From Marinobacter koreensis (GTDB lineage: Bacteria > Pseudomonadota > Gammaproteobacteria > Pseudomonadales > Oleiphilaceae), in NCBI RefSeq assembly GCF_023156285.1, contig NZ_JAKZAJ010000004.1, forward strand, positions 465,064 to 529,063: 64,000 nucleotides of DNA, read 5' to 3'. Position numbers and translations under genes: made by a program. The notes under the pieces are model-generated. The model was given only the letters and a program-made list of their open reading frames with translations, was not told the DNA's origin and did not search any database. Positions 11,710-21,016 of the stretch are shown here, in pieces (within the stretch, counting starts at the first letter, position 1; every line of letters begins with the position of its first letter).

Positions 11710-13074
11710 ATGGAACTACCTGTCGCGGTACAGCAGGCCCTTGGGGAATCCGCTGCTGGCGTATCCCTGAGGCAGAGCGGGCAGGCAAACACAGAGGAAC
11801 TGCTCAGGATGATTCTGCTCAGCGACGAGCAGGGTCACTTGCAGGCAATCTGCCGGAAAAACGATCTGGTTGACCTCGAGCAGCTGAATAAGCGTCTGGG
11901 GCGCGATCTGAAGTTGATGAAGCGCCGGGAGCAGGTGAGAATCCGTGAGCGTGCCGGACTCAAGGAAATGCCCGCGCTGCCCTCCCTGACCGGATGGCCA
12001 ACTGTTGTCGATGAGGCGGTGTACGATTTGCCGGCGGTCGCCCTGGAGTTGAGTGAACAGGGCATCGCCATGGTGATGCCTGCAGACGATTTCCGGTCCC
12101 TGGCAGAAAAGGCGGATCGTCTTTCCTTTGCGGTCGCAATCGATGCTATTCCGGTCAACCTGGACCAGCCCGGCATGGATCGGGATCAGCTGCATTCGGC
12201 CATCAAGAAGTTTACCGGCTTGAGGATCCAGCAGCGGCTCGAAGATACACTGGAATTGCCGCCTCTACCGGAAACAGCTCAACGGATCATTCATCTGCGG
12301 GTCAATCCCAATGCCGTTATGGGCGATCTGGTCGACATTGTCGAGAGCGATCCGAGTCTTGCCGCCCAGGTGGTCAGCTGGGCGTCGTCGTCCTTTTATG
12401 CCGCAGCCGGACAGGTTCGTTCGGTGCACGATGCGGTTTCACGCGTGCTTGGCTTTGATCTTGTGATGAACCTGGCGATGGGGCTGTCGCTGGGACGCGC
12501 TCTGAAGCAACCGCAGGATCATCCGGATGGCTATGTGGATTACTGGCAGCAGGCCATCTGGCAGGCTCAGTCTGCCGGCATTCTCGCCAGTATGATGCCG
12601 CGTGACCGGCGGCCGATGTTCGGCCTGGCTTATCTCGCGGGCCTCCTGCATAACTTTGGATACCTGGTTCTGGCCCAGGTGTTTCCGCCTCACTTCAAAC
12701 TGGTGTGTCGCTCGCTGGAGGTGAATCCACACATCGATTCATCGGTGACGGAGCATCACCTGCTGGGTGTGACCCGGGAGCAGATTGCGGCCCAGCTCAT
12801 GGAAAACTGGGGTATGCCGGACGAGGTGACCACCGCCATCCGGTACCAGAAAAATCCCCAATACAAGGGGCCCTGTGACGTCTACGCGCGCCTGATCTGG
12901 CTCGGTCGCCAATTGCTTACCGCCCGGGGGATTGCCCTGGGTGCTGGTGAACCGGTGAGTGATTCGATCTATGACGAGCTTGGCCTGGACCGGGAACGTG
13001 TGGAAGAGCAGTTCGACGAACTGGTCCATAACAAGGATAGCATCATGGCCATGGCCGGCATGATGAGCCAATAA
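11710..13074 (+). CDS. HDOD domain protein with N-terminal YbaK-like region
   Basis: A 454-residue protein. The C-terminal half (from about residue 183, LPPLPETAQRIIHLRVNPNA, to about 380) is an HDOD domain, a non-catalytic relative of HD phosphohydrolases common in signalling proteins. The N-terminal part (about 1-150) resembles the YbaK/aminoacyl-tRNA deacylase fold by its MPALPSLTGWPTVVDEAV-type segment, but the resemblance is remote and catalytic competence is doubtful. The ATG at 11710 is chosen over the TTG at 11698 because GGAGA (11700-11704) would otherwise be inside the gene. No partner is next to it. Function unknown; a regulatory role is inferred from the HDOD family only. Confidence 0.85.
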   Translation: MELPVAVQQALGESAAGVSLRQSGQANTEELLRMILLSDEQGHLQAICRKNDLVDLEQLNKRLGRDLKLMKRREQVRIRERAGLKEMPALPSLTGWPTVVDEAVYDLPAVALELSEQGIAMVMPADDFRSLAEKADRLSFAVAIDAIPVNLDQPGMDRDQLHSAIKKFTGLRIQQRLEDTLELPPLPETAQRIIHLRVNPNAVMGDLVDIVESDPSLAAQVVSWASSSFYAAAGQVRSVHDAVSRVLGFDLVMNLAMGLSLGRALKQPQDHPDGYVDYWQQAIWQAQSAGILASMMPRDRRPMFGLAYLAGLLHNFGYLVLAQVFPPHFKLVCRSLEVNPHIDSSVTEHHLLGVTREQIAAQLMENWGMPDEVTTAIRYQKNPQYKGPCDVYARLIWLGRQLLTARGIALGAGEPVSDSIYDELGLDRERVEEQFDELVHNKDSIMAMAGMMSQ

Positions 13075-13356
13075 TCGCGCCTTCCACAAAAAAGCCGGCC
13101 CGTGCCAGGGCCGGCAAGCTCACCCGCTTATTGCAGAGTCGTCCAGACTTATCAGGAGAAAACAACGCAGGAGGCGCCTCGCAGAATTAAGCGCCTACTC
13201 ACCTTTTAATTTAGACGACCCACCGAAAAATAAAAGTCAATGCTCTTGGCAGAAAAGAAATGAGTCTTTAGTCAGTTTTTCAGAAAAATCGAACTGACTG
13301 ATTTTAAATACAAAATCTTTTGTGTGTCGGGGTCTTTATTTACAAAATGTTACAAA
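13075..13356. other. AT-rich intergenic region between convergent genes
   Basis: No protein-coding gene is supported here. The stretch contains an inverted repeat AGTCAGTT/AACTGACT (13270-13299), two minus-strand terminators (13094-13115 and 13357-13383) and, on the minus strand, a promoter-like TTGACT (13235-13240). The terminator at 13094 has no obvious minus-strand gene to serve, so a short untranslated transcript is possible. Confidence 0.5.
13088..13115 (-). terminator. Minus-strand intrinsic terminator
   Basis: An 8-bp GC stem, GCCGGCCC/GGGCCGGC (13094-13115) with a 6-base loop, is followed on the minus strand by a T run (13093-13088). On the plus strand it has no T tail, so it acts mainly against leftward transcription. 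Confidence 0.7.
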
Positions 13357-13383
13357 AAACCGGTCTGACCAGTTAGCCGGTTT
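13354..13383 (-). terminator. Terminator of the DUF2489 gene
   Basis: Arms AAACCGG and CCGGTTT (13357-13383) with a 13-base loop are followed on the minus strand by T residues. The hairpin overlaps the last codons of the gene ending at 13373. Confidence 0.65.
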
Positions 13384-13840
13384 CCTGAAATTGATGATGC
13401 CGGATAGCCGTTGCTGCGCGACGTATCTCGTCGGTATGCGCCCGTTCCACATCGAAGCGTTCTTTGTCCAGCTTCTCGATAAAACGGCTGTCCGTCGCCT
13501 GTCGGGCTCTGTGGGTCGGCATATGTTGGAGTTTCTCGTGCACGGTCTGGAAGATTCGAAAGGGCGATTGCTCCAACAGGTCGGGCGCAACATGATCCAG
13601 AAGCCCCTTTAACCGGAGACACGCCTCGGAATATTCGATCTGATCCTCTTCGACGGCGAGGGCGATCACCCGGATGCTGTCGATCATGTCCTGACGACGC
13701 TTCCGGCGGAATTCTGAAGCCTTTTCTTCTCTTCGCCGGTGCAGGTCAATGGTGTTCCATTGTTTCCGGATGAACAGAGCCAGGCACCCGATGGTCACAA
13801 GACCCGCGATAATCAGTGTCCATTGCAACCATGGGGGCAT
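13373..13840 (-). CDS. DUF2489 family membrane-anchored protein
   Basis: A 155-residue protein with one N-terminal membrane segment (about residues 6-24, LQWTLIIAGLVTIGCLALF) followed by a basic, helical cytoplasmic part rich in Arg and Glu. Length and the segment MIDSIRVIALAVEEDQIEYSE-type core fit the DUF2489 family found in Pseudomonas relatives; no biochemical function is established. GGAG lies about 9 bases before the ATG. It begins 20 bases after the molybdopterin oxidoreductase gene and is probably in its operon, but membership may be incidental. Confidence 0.75.
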   Translation of the reverse strand: MPPWLQWTLIIAGLVTIGCLALFIRKQWNTIDLHRRREEKASEFRRKRRQDMIDSIRVIALAVEEDQIEYSEACLRLKGLLDHVAPDLLEQSPFRIFQTVHEKLQHMPTHRARQATDSRFIEKLDKERFDVERAHTDEIRRAATAIRHHQFQETG

Positions 13841-13860
13841 CGGGTAGTCTCCTCATCTAT

Positions 13861-16155
13861 TCAGGCGGATTGACGGGACGTCTGGGCTTGCCAGGCTTTG
13901 ATACTTACAGACTGTCCGTTCAGCACCGAAGTTCCGGACAGCTGATCGATCTGATCGTCAGCAAGCACGTCATTAATGGACGTGCCGGCATGGGATTGCG
14001 CGACGGATTGACCGACGCCCTCCCTGTCGTGGCCCCAGCCGTGGGGAATCGACACCACGCCCGGCATAATGTCCTCATTGATCTCCACGGGCAAAACAAT
14101 CTGTTGTCCAGCGCCCCGGACCTCGGCCATGTCGCCCGCTCTCAGACCAATACGATCGGCGTCCTGCCGGTGGATGATCAGTGTACACCGCTCCTTTCCT
14201 TTAACCAGTCTGCGGCTGTTATGCATCCAGGAATTGTTGCTGCGCACATGGCGCCTGCCTATCAGCAGGAAATCGTCTCCGGGATCCGTCGATAGTGCTT
14301 CGTGCAACCGTCCAAGATCCTGCAGGAAGCGTCGCGGGGCCATCTGGATGAGGCCATCGCGTGTAAACAGGCGATCGGGTAGTGACGGTTGCAGAGCGCC
14401 CAGATCCACGCCGTGGGGATTGTCCCGCAGCGCGGCCAGCGACAGGCCTTTGGCAAGGCCGTTCCATTCACGGTTGACCGGGCTGAGGCGAACGAGGGCA
14501 CGAAGGGGGTGCCTTTCGGGTAACACGTCCATGACCAGATCCACGGCGGGCTGCAGGAATTTGCGGGCCGGGCCGGTACTGGCGCCGTAGGGGCCGGTTC
14601 GCAGGAGCATATCCAGGATCGGATCCGGTCCAAGCTGTTTGAATGTTCGCCAGCCGAGCTCGCTCCGCAACGGCAGGCGACCGCCCTTTCGGAGTTTCTC
14701 CAGCCGATGTGTGAGTTCGAGTAGGATCTGCCAGTCGTGCCGGGTGTCCTCGGCGGGCTGGAACAGGGCGTCGCTGAATTTGGCGACGTTGCGTACTGCG
14801 AACATATTGAAGATCAGGTCGTAATGGCTTCGTTCAAGCGCCGCGGTTGGCGGCAGGATGACGTCGGCATGTCGCGTGGTCTCATTCAGGTAGTAGTCCA
14901 CCGAGACCATGAAATCGAGGCCTTCCAGCGCCTTGTCCAGGCGCCGTCCGTTCGGGTTGGAAAGCACCGGGTTGCCGGCCACGGTGACGAACGCACGAAT
15001 CTGACCGTCGCCTGGCGTGAGCATTTCCTCCGCCATGGTGCTGGCGGGATACTCACCGGCGAACTCCGGCAGATCACGAACGCGGCTACGGCGTTTGTCG
15101 AAATGGCCCTTCTGCCCACTCATGGCGCCCAGGGTGACCAGATCGATCGCGGGTTGGGTGAACAGCAGCCCGCCAACAGTATCCAGTTTGCCGGTGAGAA
15201 TGTTCAGGCAATAGGTCAGCCACGTGGCGAGACCACCAAATGCCTGGGTACTTGTTCCCATCCGGGAGTAGAGCGCTGCCTTGCGGGTTTTGGCCAGCTG
15301 ACGTGCCAGGTCCCGGATGGTTTCCGGTTCTATGCCCGTGTGGTGACTAACGGCTTCGGGCGTGTAGGGCACCGACGCGAGCCGGAGCAGATCAATGTCT
15401 TTGACCAGCCGTTCGGCAGGGCCCGGGTCAACCAGATCCTCATCAAACAAGGTGTGCACCATCGCCATCAGCAGCAGGGCGTCGGAACCCGGGCGGATAA
15501 AATGAAACTCGTCGGCCACTTTCGCGGTTTCGGTCCGGCGCGGATCGATCACGATGAGCTTGCCGCCCCGCTGCTTCAGGGACTTCAGCCGGCCCCGGAC
15601 ATCCGGCACGCTCATCAGGCTGCCATTGGAGGCCATGGGGTTGGCGCCGATGCACATAAACAGATCGGTATGGTCGATATCCGGAATCGGAAACAGGATC
15701 TGGTGCCCGAACATCTCCAGGCTCGTCAGCATATGGGGAAGCTGATCGTTGGATGTCGCGGAGAACCGGTTCTGACTCCCTATCGCCCGCAGGAACGGCA
15801 TGGTGGCCACCAGGGACCCGTGGTTGTGGACATTGGGATTGCCAAGATAGACGCCGATACTGTTTCGCCCATGCTGACTCCGTACCTGATGCAGCCGATT
15901 GGCGACCAGGTCAAAGGCTTCGTCCCAGGAAATCTCCTGCCAGCCGTCGCCGGTTTTCCGGATCGGTCGCCGCAGCCGATCCGGATCCTCGTGAAGATCC
16001 TGCAAGGCCGTCGCCTTGGGGCAGATGTGACCCTGGCTCAGAGGATCGTTTTCGTCCCCTTTGATCGAGTCGATACGTCCGTCCTTGACGGTAATCGCTA
16101 CCCCGCACAGGGCTTCGCAGAGGTGACAGGTCCGAAAGTGGGTGCCGTTTTCCAT
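13861..16155 (-). CDS. Molybdopterin-dependent oxidoreductase with N-terminal [4Fe-4S] site
   Basis: A 764-residue member of the DMSO reductase/formate dehydrogenase/nitrate reductase superfamily. Cysteines 10, 13, 17 and 45 (CHLCEALCG and GHICPKA) form the N-terminal iron-sulfur site, then come the molybdopterin domains and a C-terminal dinucleotide-binding domain (around HVRSNNSWMHN). There is no twin-arginine signal, so it should be cytosolic. No electron-transfer subunit or maturation gene is adjacent; the only partner is a DUF2489 gene. The ATG at 16155 is chosen over 16203 and 16245 because GGGAG stands just upstream and the cysteine cluster then lies at the usual distance. The substrate cannot be named. 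Confidence 0.88.
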   Translation of the reverse strand: MENGTHFRTCHLCEALCGVAITVKDGRIDSIKGDENDPLSQGHICPKATALQDLHEDPDRLRRPIRKTGDGWQEISWDEAFDLVANRLHQVRSQHGRNSIGVYLGNPNVHNHGSLVATMPFLRAIGSQNRFSATSNDQLPHMLTSLEMFGHQILFPIPDIDHTDLFMCIGANPMASNGSLMSVPDVRGRLKSLKQRGGKLIVIDPRRTETAKVADEFHFIRPGSDALLLMAMVHTLFDEDLVDPGPAERLVKDIDLLRLASVPYTPEAVSHHTGIEPETIRDLARQLAKTRKAALYSRMGTSTQAFGGLATWLTYCLNILTGKLDTVGGLLFTQPAIDLVTLGAMSGQKGHFDKRRSRVRDLPEFAGEYPASTMAEEMLTPGDGQIRAFVTVAGNPVLSNPNGRRLDKALEGLDFMVSVDYYLNETTRHADVILPPTAALERSHYDLIFNMFAVRNVAKFSDALFQPAEDTRHDWQILLELTHRLEKLRKGGRLPLRSELGWRTFKQLGPDPILDMLLRTGPYGASTGPARKFLQPAVDLVMDVLPERHPLRALVRLSPVNREWNGLAKGLSLAALRDNPHGVDLGALQPSLPDRLFTRDGLIQMAPRRFLQDLGRLHEALSTDPGDDFLLIGRRHVRSNNSWMHNSRRLVKGKERCTLIIHRQDADRIGLRAGDMAEVRGAGQQIVLPVEINEDIMPGVVSIPHGWGHDREGVGQSVAQSHAGTSINDVLADDQIDQLSGTSVLNGQSVSIKAWQAQTSRQSA

Positions 16156-16246
16156 GGGGTCTCCCAGGCTGTTGTTCTTGGGTATCGGGTTGCGTTGTGC
16201 CATCAGATTATCAGATGTCGCAAATGAGGGGAGAAACTGACGCACA

Positions 16247-16273
16247 GAAAAAAGGCCAGCCCGGAGGCTGGCC
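16247..16273 (-). terminator. Terminator of the FadL-like/lipoprotein operon
   Basis: GGCCAGCC/GGCTGGCC stem (16254-16273) with a 4-base loop, followed on the minus strand by a run of T residues (16253-16247). It lies just after the lipoprotein gene that ends at 16288. Confidence 0.85.
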
Positions 16274-16287
16274 TTGAACAGTGCCCC

Positions 16288-19200
16288 TCAGGGCTGTGTG
16301 GGGAGTTCCTTTATGGGGTTGGAGATGAAGTTGAGGTACAGTCCTTGCTCCGGAATGATTAGCGGGATGAACACCGCGCCGTCCTCACCGGAGGAAGGCG
16401 GATCAACCAGTTGGCTGCAAGCGCCCAAGTCCCCTCCAAACAAGCCCAGAACACAAGAGGCGAAGTCAACGCCGGGGGCTAGCGCGTCATTTTGGGTGGT
16501 AACGAGGACGTTGATTTCCGGATCAGGGTGGTCTTGGTCATCACTGGCAATGTTCCGTTGTTCAATCTGCATCCGGCCATCATCAAAAAACACGATCGGC
16601 CCTTTGAGATTGAGGCTGAGCGGGTAGCTGAACAGGTTGTGCCGAAGCACACCGCCTAAGGGCAGTTCAAGCTTTGGCGCATCTAGCATTAGGTCGGCCG
16701 TGGTCTTGAAGATCGGCTTGCCATCGTCTCCTTCAATAATAATGCCCGAAATCAGACTAGTCCGTGAACAAGCACTGGTGCAGTTCGGGTCGTCTTTGGC
16801 ATACCGCATGCGAAGGATCTGCGGACCTGTTGATTGGGGTTGGTCCGGAGACAGCACGAAGTCTGTCAGTCCGTTTCCGTCATCAAGGTAGACGTCAACG
16901 GAGGTGGCTGCCAGCAGGGTGGGGTACAGTAAAACACGTACGCCGACTTTTCCCGTGTCGGGATCGGTTGCGGGCCCAATGACTTCTGTATTCAATCCAT
17001 ACGTTTGATAGATGAATTTTTTCTCCGGACAGTCTGGACCGGAGGTCTGGCAACCAACGCGGGCTTCGCTCTGACTGCTGCCGAGCACGATGGGATCACG
17101 GTTTGGGTTGACTGCGAGCTTTGCGGCGTTCGCCGTTGGCTTGAATCCTCCCTGGCCATCGTCTTCGTGTCGGAACGGCTCAAGGCAGTCCGTTCCGTCG
17201 GCTTGGTTGCAATCGACCACATAGTTGGCGTTGGTGTCCCTGATCGGTAGGTTCCGCAGCGGAGTGAACACCGAGCTGTCCGCAGTCGCGCCGGTGAAAT
17301 AGATAGTTAGGTCTGGGCCACCCACGTCTTCCGGATCTACTAACAAGTCGGTCTGCAGAGGCAGAGCGTTACTGCCACAGATCACCGTGGGTGAGGCCGC
17401 AGAGCAGCCACCGGTGTTGGAGGAACGTAGCGTGTACCGGTAGGTCACTCCATCCTCCCAAGGCTGATCTGGCAGGAAACGAATTCGTTCCTGGCTTTTT
17501 TGAATACGACCGGCCACCGGTGTACCGCTGCCGACAGGTACATTGGGATCACTGGCTTTTTCGACCACGAACGAGTTGCTGTTGACGGAGGCTAGGTTCA
17601 TCGGCTGGGAGAACAACACGACGATGGGGCGGTCCGCCGGAAGTGAGGTCACAGGAAGCTGGTCCGGTCCTTGGCCGTCCGGGTATGTCCCGCCGGAATC
17701 GGAAATGGCGTCGTTGCAGTAGCCGTGGGAGCCGCCTGGGATGTCCAGGTCGTGGGTCACGCAGGGGTAGCCCGGGTAGGTTGTCAGCGCTAGCGGCGAG
17801 CGTGCCTGTGGGTTGTCGCTCCCGCTGGTCGGATCGAGCGAAAATTCAAGCGTCTGGCTGGAAACCCCGTTGCCTGCCGGATCGGCCAGGGCGCTGGTAA
17901 TGGACAGGGCGTAATCCGCGCCGTGCTTGAGGCCGCCGACCGGGTTGATAACTACCGCGGTGCCGTCCACATAGGCCTTGAGCGTGCCGTCGCCTATGGT
18001 CAGAGGTGTAGTGCCCTCGTTGAGAATTAGGCCATTGGCCAAAGTGTCCTCGTCAATCGGCTCATCAAAATTGAGGATCACCGGGTCACCTGGGCGCTGC
18101 ATGGCCTGTCGAGTATCCGGAAATGCATCTGTCGGTCCCGGCATCCAGCTCACCAGAGTTGGGCTGGTGGTATCCGGCTGCCAGAGATCGGCGGCATCCA
18201 GAACGGAATTGGCGTCGGTCTTGGCTTCCAGATGGAAGGCGATGGTCGAATCGGTGTATTCCTGACCCAGGAGGTTGGGTTCGACCACGCCAATCGCGTC
18301 GATGTTGAGTACGCCGTCCTTCACCATCGCGATACCGTCCAGTTCAACCCCGAGCAGGTTCTGGGACAGTGATGCGTTCGGTTGCGCCTCGGCGGTGTTC
18401 ATCGCTACGTCCATGAACAGCCGGACGTGTCGGGGCGCGTTGAGATCGTCGGTGTACGCATTGGGCAGCAGGTAACCGCTGGCGTCGGAAAGCATGGTGA
18501 CCTTGATGTTGCCGGTCTGCTGGATCTGGTTGGTCTCGGGATTGATCACCGGCACGGTACCGTTGATCCTGACATCCAGGCTGGTGCTGTTCAGGACGCT
18601 GTTCTTCGGTACCCGAAGCGGCAGCGCTTCATCGGCACCAAATGAGGGTGCATAGGCCAATTCGGCAAAGAGCCCGCCGGTTTGCTGGGAAGGACCTGCC
18701 GTTCCCTGCAGTACCGAGTTGAGTGTTACCCCGTTGATGGGCTGGCCGTTCAGAATGGATTTGGTAGCTTGCTCCTCGGAGGCGCCACTACCCAGTCCGG
18801 AATCGACGGCTTCCTGGTAAACCACCACCGTTGGGCCGGCTTCCCGGATCTTGAAGGCCTGGCTGAAATTCAGGGTGGTACCCGGGCTGGTCTGGCTGGG
18901 CAGATCCTGCAGCTTGAGGGTGTAGGTGCTTCCCGCTTTCAGCTGATCGTCCTTCGTGCCGCACAGGGACGGATCGTCAGTGAGGCAGGGGTCAACGGTG
19001 ATACGGCGTTCGTCCACAAGAACGGTGGCCGGAACCGGGTTGCCCTGATCGTCTTCAAGGACGATCTTCCCGCCCATATCCTTCCAACGCGGGTCCACCG
19101 GCTGGGTCAACAGCAGGCGGAAGGTCGAGAAGTCGACTGCCTCAAGCAGGCCATTGGGGGATGGAACCATGGTGGCGACCGAGAAATCGGCGGCCGTATC

Positions 19201-19647
19201 GTCGAGGGACTGGATGCCCGTATAGCCACCCCGGGTCTGGAACTGAATGCCTTCCGGACCAGTGGCATTCGGCGTGCTGATACTGGTTGCGCCATCCGCC
19301 TTCAAGGCGTTGGCGAAAGAGACCGAATATTCGGTACCGAGAGCGAGTGGCGAACTCGGTGAGAGCTTGAGGCTCCGGCCACCGTCCACCTTGGTCACGG
19401 TGAACCCGATATTGGTCGTGCCGTCGTTTACCAGAATTTCGCTCTGCAAGTCGGCTTCCGCGTCGGTTACCGGATTGGAGAAACGGATGACAATATCGGA
19501 TTTCGGGCTCACACCCGTTTGCCCATCGGTCGGATAGGAGTAGACCACCGAGCCGGTCGGCAGATGGCTTTGCATGGCCTGCTCCTTGCCGCCACAGGCG
19601 GCAAGAAGGATGGCCGGCGCCAACGCCAGAATCTTGTAATGCTTCAT
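16288..19647 (-). CDS. Large lipoprotein with bacterial Ig-like (Big_5/SbsA-type) domains
   Basis: A 1119-residue protein with a lipoprotein signal ending LLAAC, lipid-modified Cys at residue 18. The mature part repeats the SbsA Ig-like theme, for example TDGQTGVSPKSDIVIRFSNPV near 40 and later segments such as PVILNFDEPIDEDTL and RPIVVLFSQPMNLASVNSNS; several repeats are visible. No catalytic motif is seen. GGAGG precedes the ATG, and the gene begins 14 bases after the FadL-like gene, so the pair forms one operon closed by a terminator. Whether it faces the periplasm or the surface cannot be told. A role as partner of the porin is inferred from the gene pairing only. Confidence 0.88.
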   Translation of the reverse strand: MKHYKILALAPAILLAACGGKEQAMQSHLPTGSVVYSYPTDGQTGVSPKSDIVIRFSNPVTDAEADLQSEILVNDGTTNIGFTVTKVDGGRSLKLSPSSPLALGTEYSVSFANALKADGATSISTPNATGPEGIQFQTRGGYTGIQSLDDTAADFSVATMVPSPNGLLEAVDFSTFRLLLTQPVDPRWKDMGGKIVLEDDQGNPVPATVLVDERRITVDPCLTDDPSLCGTKDDQLKAGSTYTLKLQDLPSQTSPGTTLNFSQAFKIREAGPTVVVYQEAVDSGLGSGASEEQATKSILNGQPINGVTLNSVLQGTAGPSQQTGGLFAELAYAPSFGADEALPLRVPKNSVLNSTSLDVRINGTVPVINPETNQIQQTGNIKVTMLSDASGYLLPNAYTDDLNAPRHVRLFMDVAMNTAEAQPNASLSQNLLGVELDGIAMVKDGVLNIDAIGVVEPNLLGQEYTDSTIAFHLEAKTDANSVLDAADLWQPDTTSPTLVSWMPGPTDAFPDTRQAMQRPGDPVILNFDEPIDEDTLANGLILNEGTTPLTIGDGTLKAYVDGTAVVINPVGGLKHGADYALSITSALADPAGNGVSSQTLEFSLDPTSGSDNPQARSPLALTTYPGYPCVTHDLDIPGGSHGYCNDAISDSGGTYPDGQGPDQLPVTSLPADRPIVVLFSQPMNLASVNSNSFVVEKASDPNVPVGSGTPVAGRIQKSQERIRFLPDQPWEDGVTYRYTLRSSNTGGCSAASPTVICGSNALPLQTDLLVDPEDVGGPDLTIYFTGATADSSVFTPLRNLPIRDTNANYVVDCNQADGTDCLEPFRHEDDGQGGFKPTANAAKLAVNPNRDPIVLGSSQSEARVGCQTSGPDCPEKKFIYQTYGLNTEVIGPATDPDTGKVGVRVLLYPTLLAATSVDVYLDDGNGLTDFVLSPDQPQSTGPQILRMRYAKDDPNCTSACSRTSLISGIIIEGDDGKPIFKTTADLMLDAPKLELPLGGVLRHNLFSYPLSLNLKGPIVFFDDGRMQIEQRNIASDDQDHPDPEINVLVTTQNDALAPGVDFASCVLGLFGGDLGACSQLVDPPSSGEDGAVFIPLIIPEQGLYLNFISNPIKELPTQP

Positions 19648-19661
19648 GACAGAACCTCCAC

Positions 19662-20999
19662 TCAGAACTTCAGAGTGATCGAGCCGCTGAATACCTGGAC
19701 TTCGCCGTCAGCCGTGACCGGAGTCTCGTTGCCGTCGTAGTCCACCAGGGTGAAGTCACGCTTCTGCAACTGCTGGTACTGGTAGCCAAAATCGAAGCGG
19801 ATCGGGTAGGCGAGCAACCGCGTGCGGTTGTAGGTCGCGCTGACGCCAAGACCGACAACGATTTTGTCCGTGTCCAGATAGTTGATTTCCGGGTTACGGG
19901 TGGATTTCAGAGGCGACTGCTCGTAGGCGACGCCGCCGCGGATAGCAAAGCTGTCATTGAACTGGTACTCGGCACCGAGCCGGGGAATGAGAATGTCGTC
20001 GAACTGGATCCGGTCAGCTGAAGAGACCGAGCCCTGATCCTTGATGGTGTCGCCGGCGAACTTGTCTTCCAGCGCGGACCAGTTCTGTTGCTCGACACTA
20101 CCACCCACACGCCAGGAGTCGCCCTGATACTGCGCGCCGACGCCATAGGTTTCCGGCTGGAAAGAATCGATGGTGGTGACCGCAAGAGCAAGACCCGGTT
20201 CCGGGATGGTCTGGGTGACGACGATGTTGGAGTCGACACTGGTCGACGCCTCGGACTTGGTGCGGTAGATCAGTGCCGCTTCCCAGCCATCCAGAAAGCA
20301 GCTGTCATCGGGACAGAAGGTGCTGCCCAGATCGATGTTGGTTCCCAGAATACTCTTGAAGGAGGGCTGGGCATTGACGGACAGGCGCTCCCGGCTGGTT
20401 TCACCCCCGAGGGTCGAAACGGCGTCGAGTTTGGCAGCGGCTTCCAGGGTAATACGGAACGAGGCACCGACTGAAATCCCGCGCCAGATTGGAGTAGCGC
20501 CCCCCAGGTTCAGGAACAGCGGCTCGCGGCCATATTCGAGGAACTGGCCGTTGTCGGTAGTTCGGGAATCAAACGCGAGCATTTCCTTGCCGTATTTCTC
20601 GACGCCAGCAATGAAGCCGAGATACAGCGGATGCTTGAAACGGGTGATGGAGCCCAGGTTGGTTTTCATGCCCAGCAGAACGTGCTGGCTGGGATCGTTG
20701 GACAGGATGTCTCCATTTGCATTCGGGTTTTTGGAGCGGAGCTCCTGTTCGGCATGCAGGATGCCCGTTGTCAGTTCACCCCGGGTGTCCTTGGTTAACG
20801 CTGCCGGGTTGTAGTAGGTGGCGGACACCTGATCATTGAACATGGATAGGGACTGCGCGGTGGCCACATCAACCGGCATTACCCCGTAGGTCGTGCCAAT
20901 ATTGCCCATGCTGGCCTGAGAGGAAAGAGAAAATCCCGCGGAAAGTGTTGCGACTGCAAGGGACATCGCCCGTACTGAAAACCGGGAGGTGGTAACCAT
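19662..20999 (-). CDS. FadL/OmpP1-like outer membrane transport protein
   Basis: A 445-residue outer membrane beta-barrel with a signal peptide (about 1-29, cleavage after SSQA) and a C-terminal phenylalanine (SGSITLKF) as recognised by the Bam machinery. The mature start, ASMGNIGTTYGVMPVDVATAQSLSMF, and NDQVSATYYNPAALT are typical of the FadL/TodX family, which brings fatty acids, alkanes or aromatic compounds across the outer membrane. CGGAG (21007-21011) is the ribosome binding site. A CA-rich motif stands just upstream of it and an FNR/Anr-type box lies about 115 bases upstream. It is co-transcribed with the large Ig-like lipoprotein. The substrate is not determinable; hydrophobic compounds are the family expectation. 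Confidence 0.88.
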   Translation of the reverse strand: MVTTSRFSVRAMSLAVATLSAGFSLSSQASMGNIGTTYGVMPVDVATAQSLSMFNDQVSATYYNPAALTKDTRGELTTGILHAEQELRSKNPNANGDILSNDPSQHVLLGMKTNLGSITRFKHPLYLGFIAGVEKYGKEMLAFDSRTTDNGQFLEYGREPLFLNLGGATPIWRGISVGASFRITLEAAAKLDAVSTLGGETSRERLSVNAQPSFKSILGTNIDLGSTFCPDDSCFLDGWEAALIYRTKSEASTSVDSNIVVTQTIPEPGLALAVTTIDSFQPETYGVGAQYQGDSWRVGGSVEQQNWSALEDKFAGDTIKDQGSVSSADRIQFDDILIPRLGAEYQFNDSFAIRGGVAYEQSPLKSTRNPEINYLDTDKIVVGLGVSATYNRTRLLAYPIRFDFGYQYQQLQKRDFTLVDYDGNETPVTADGEVQVFSGSITLKF

Positions 21000-21016
21000 T
21001 GATACGCTCCGTTATC

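Noticed and set aside
14737..16227. 496-residue open frame on the plus strand
   Set aside because: Shadow of the molybdopterin oxidoreductase gene; His/Gln-rich composition without motifs.
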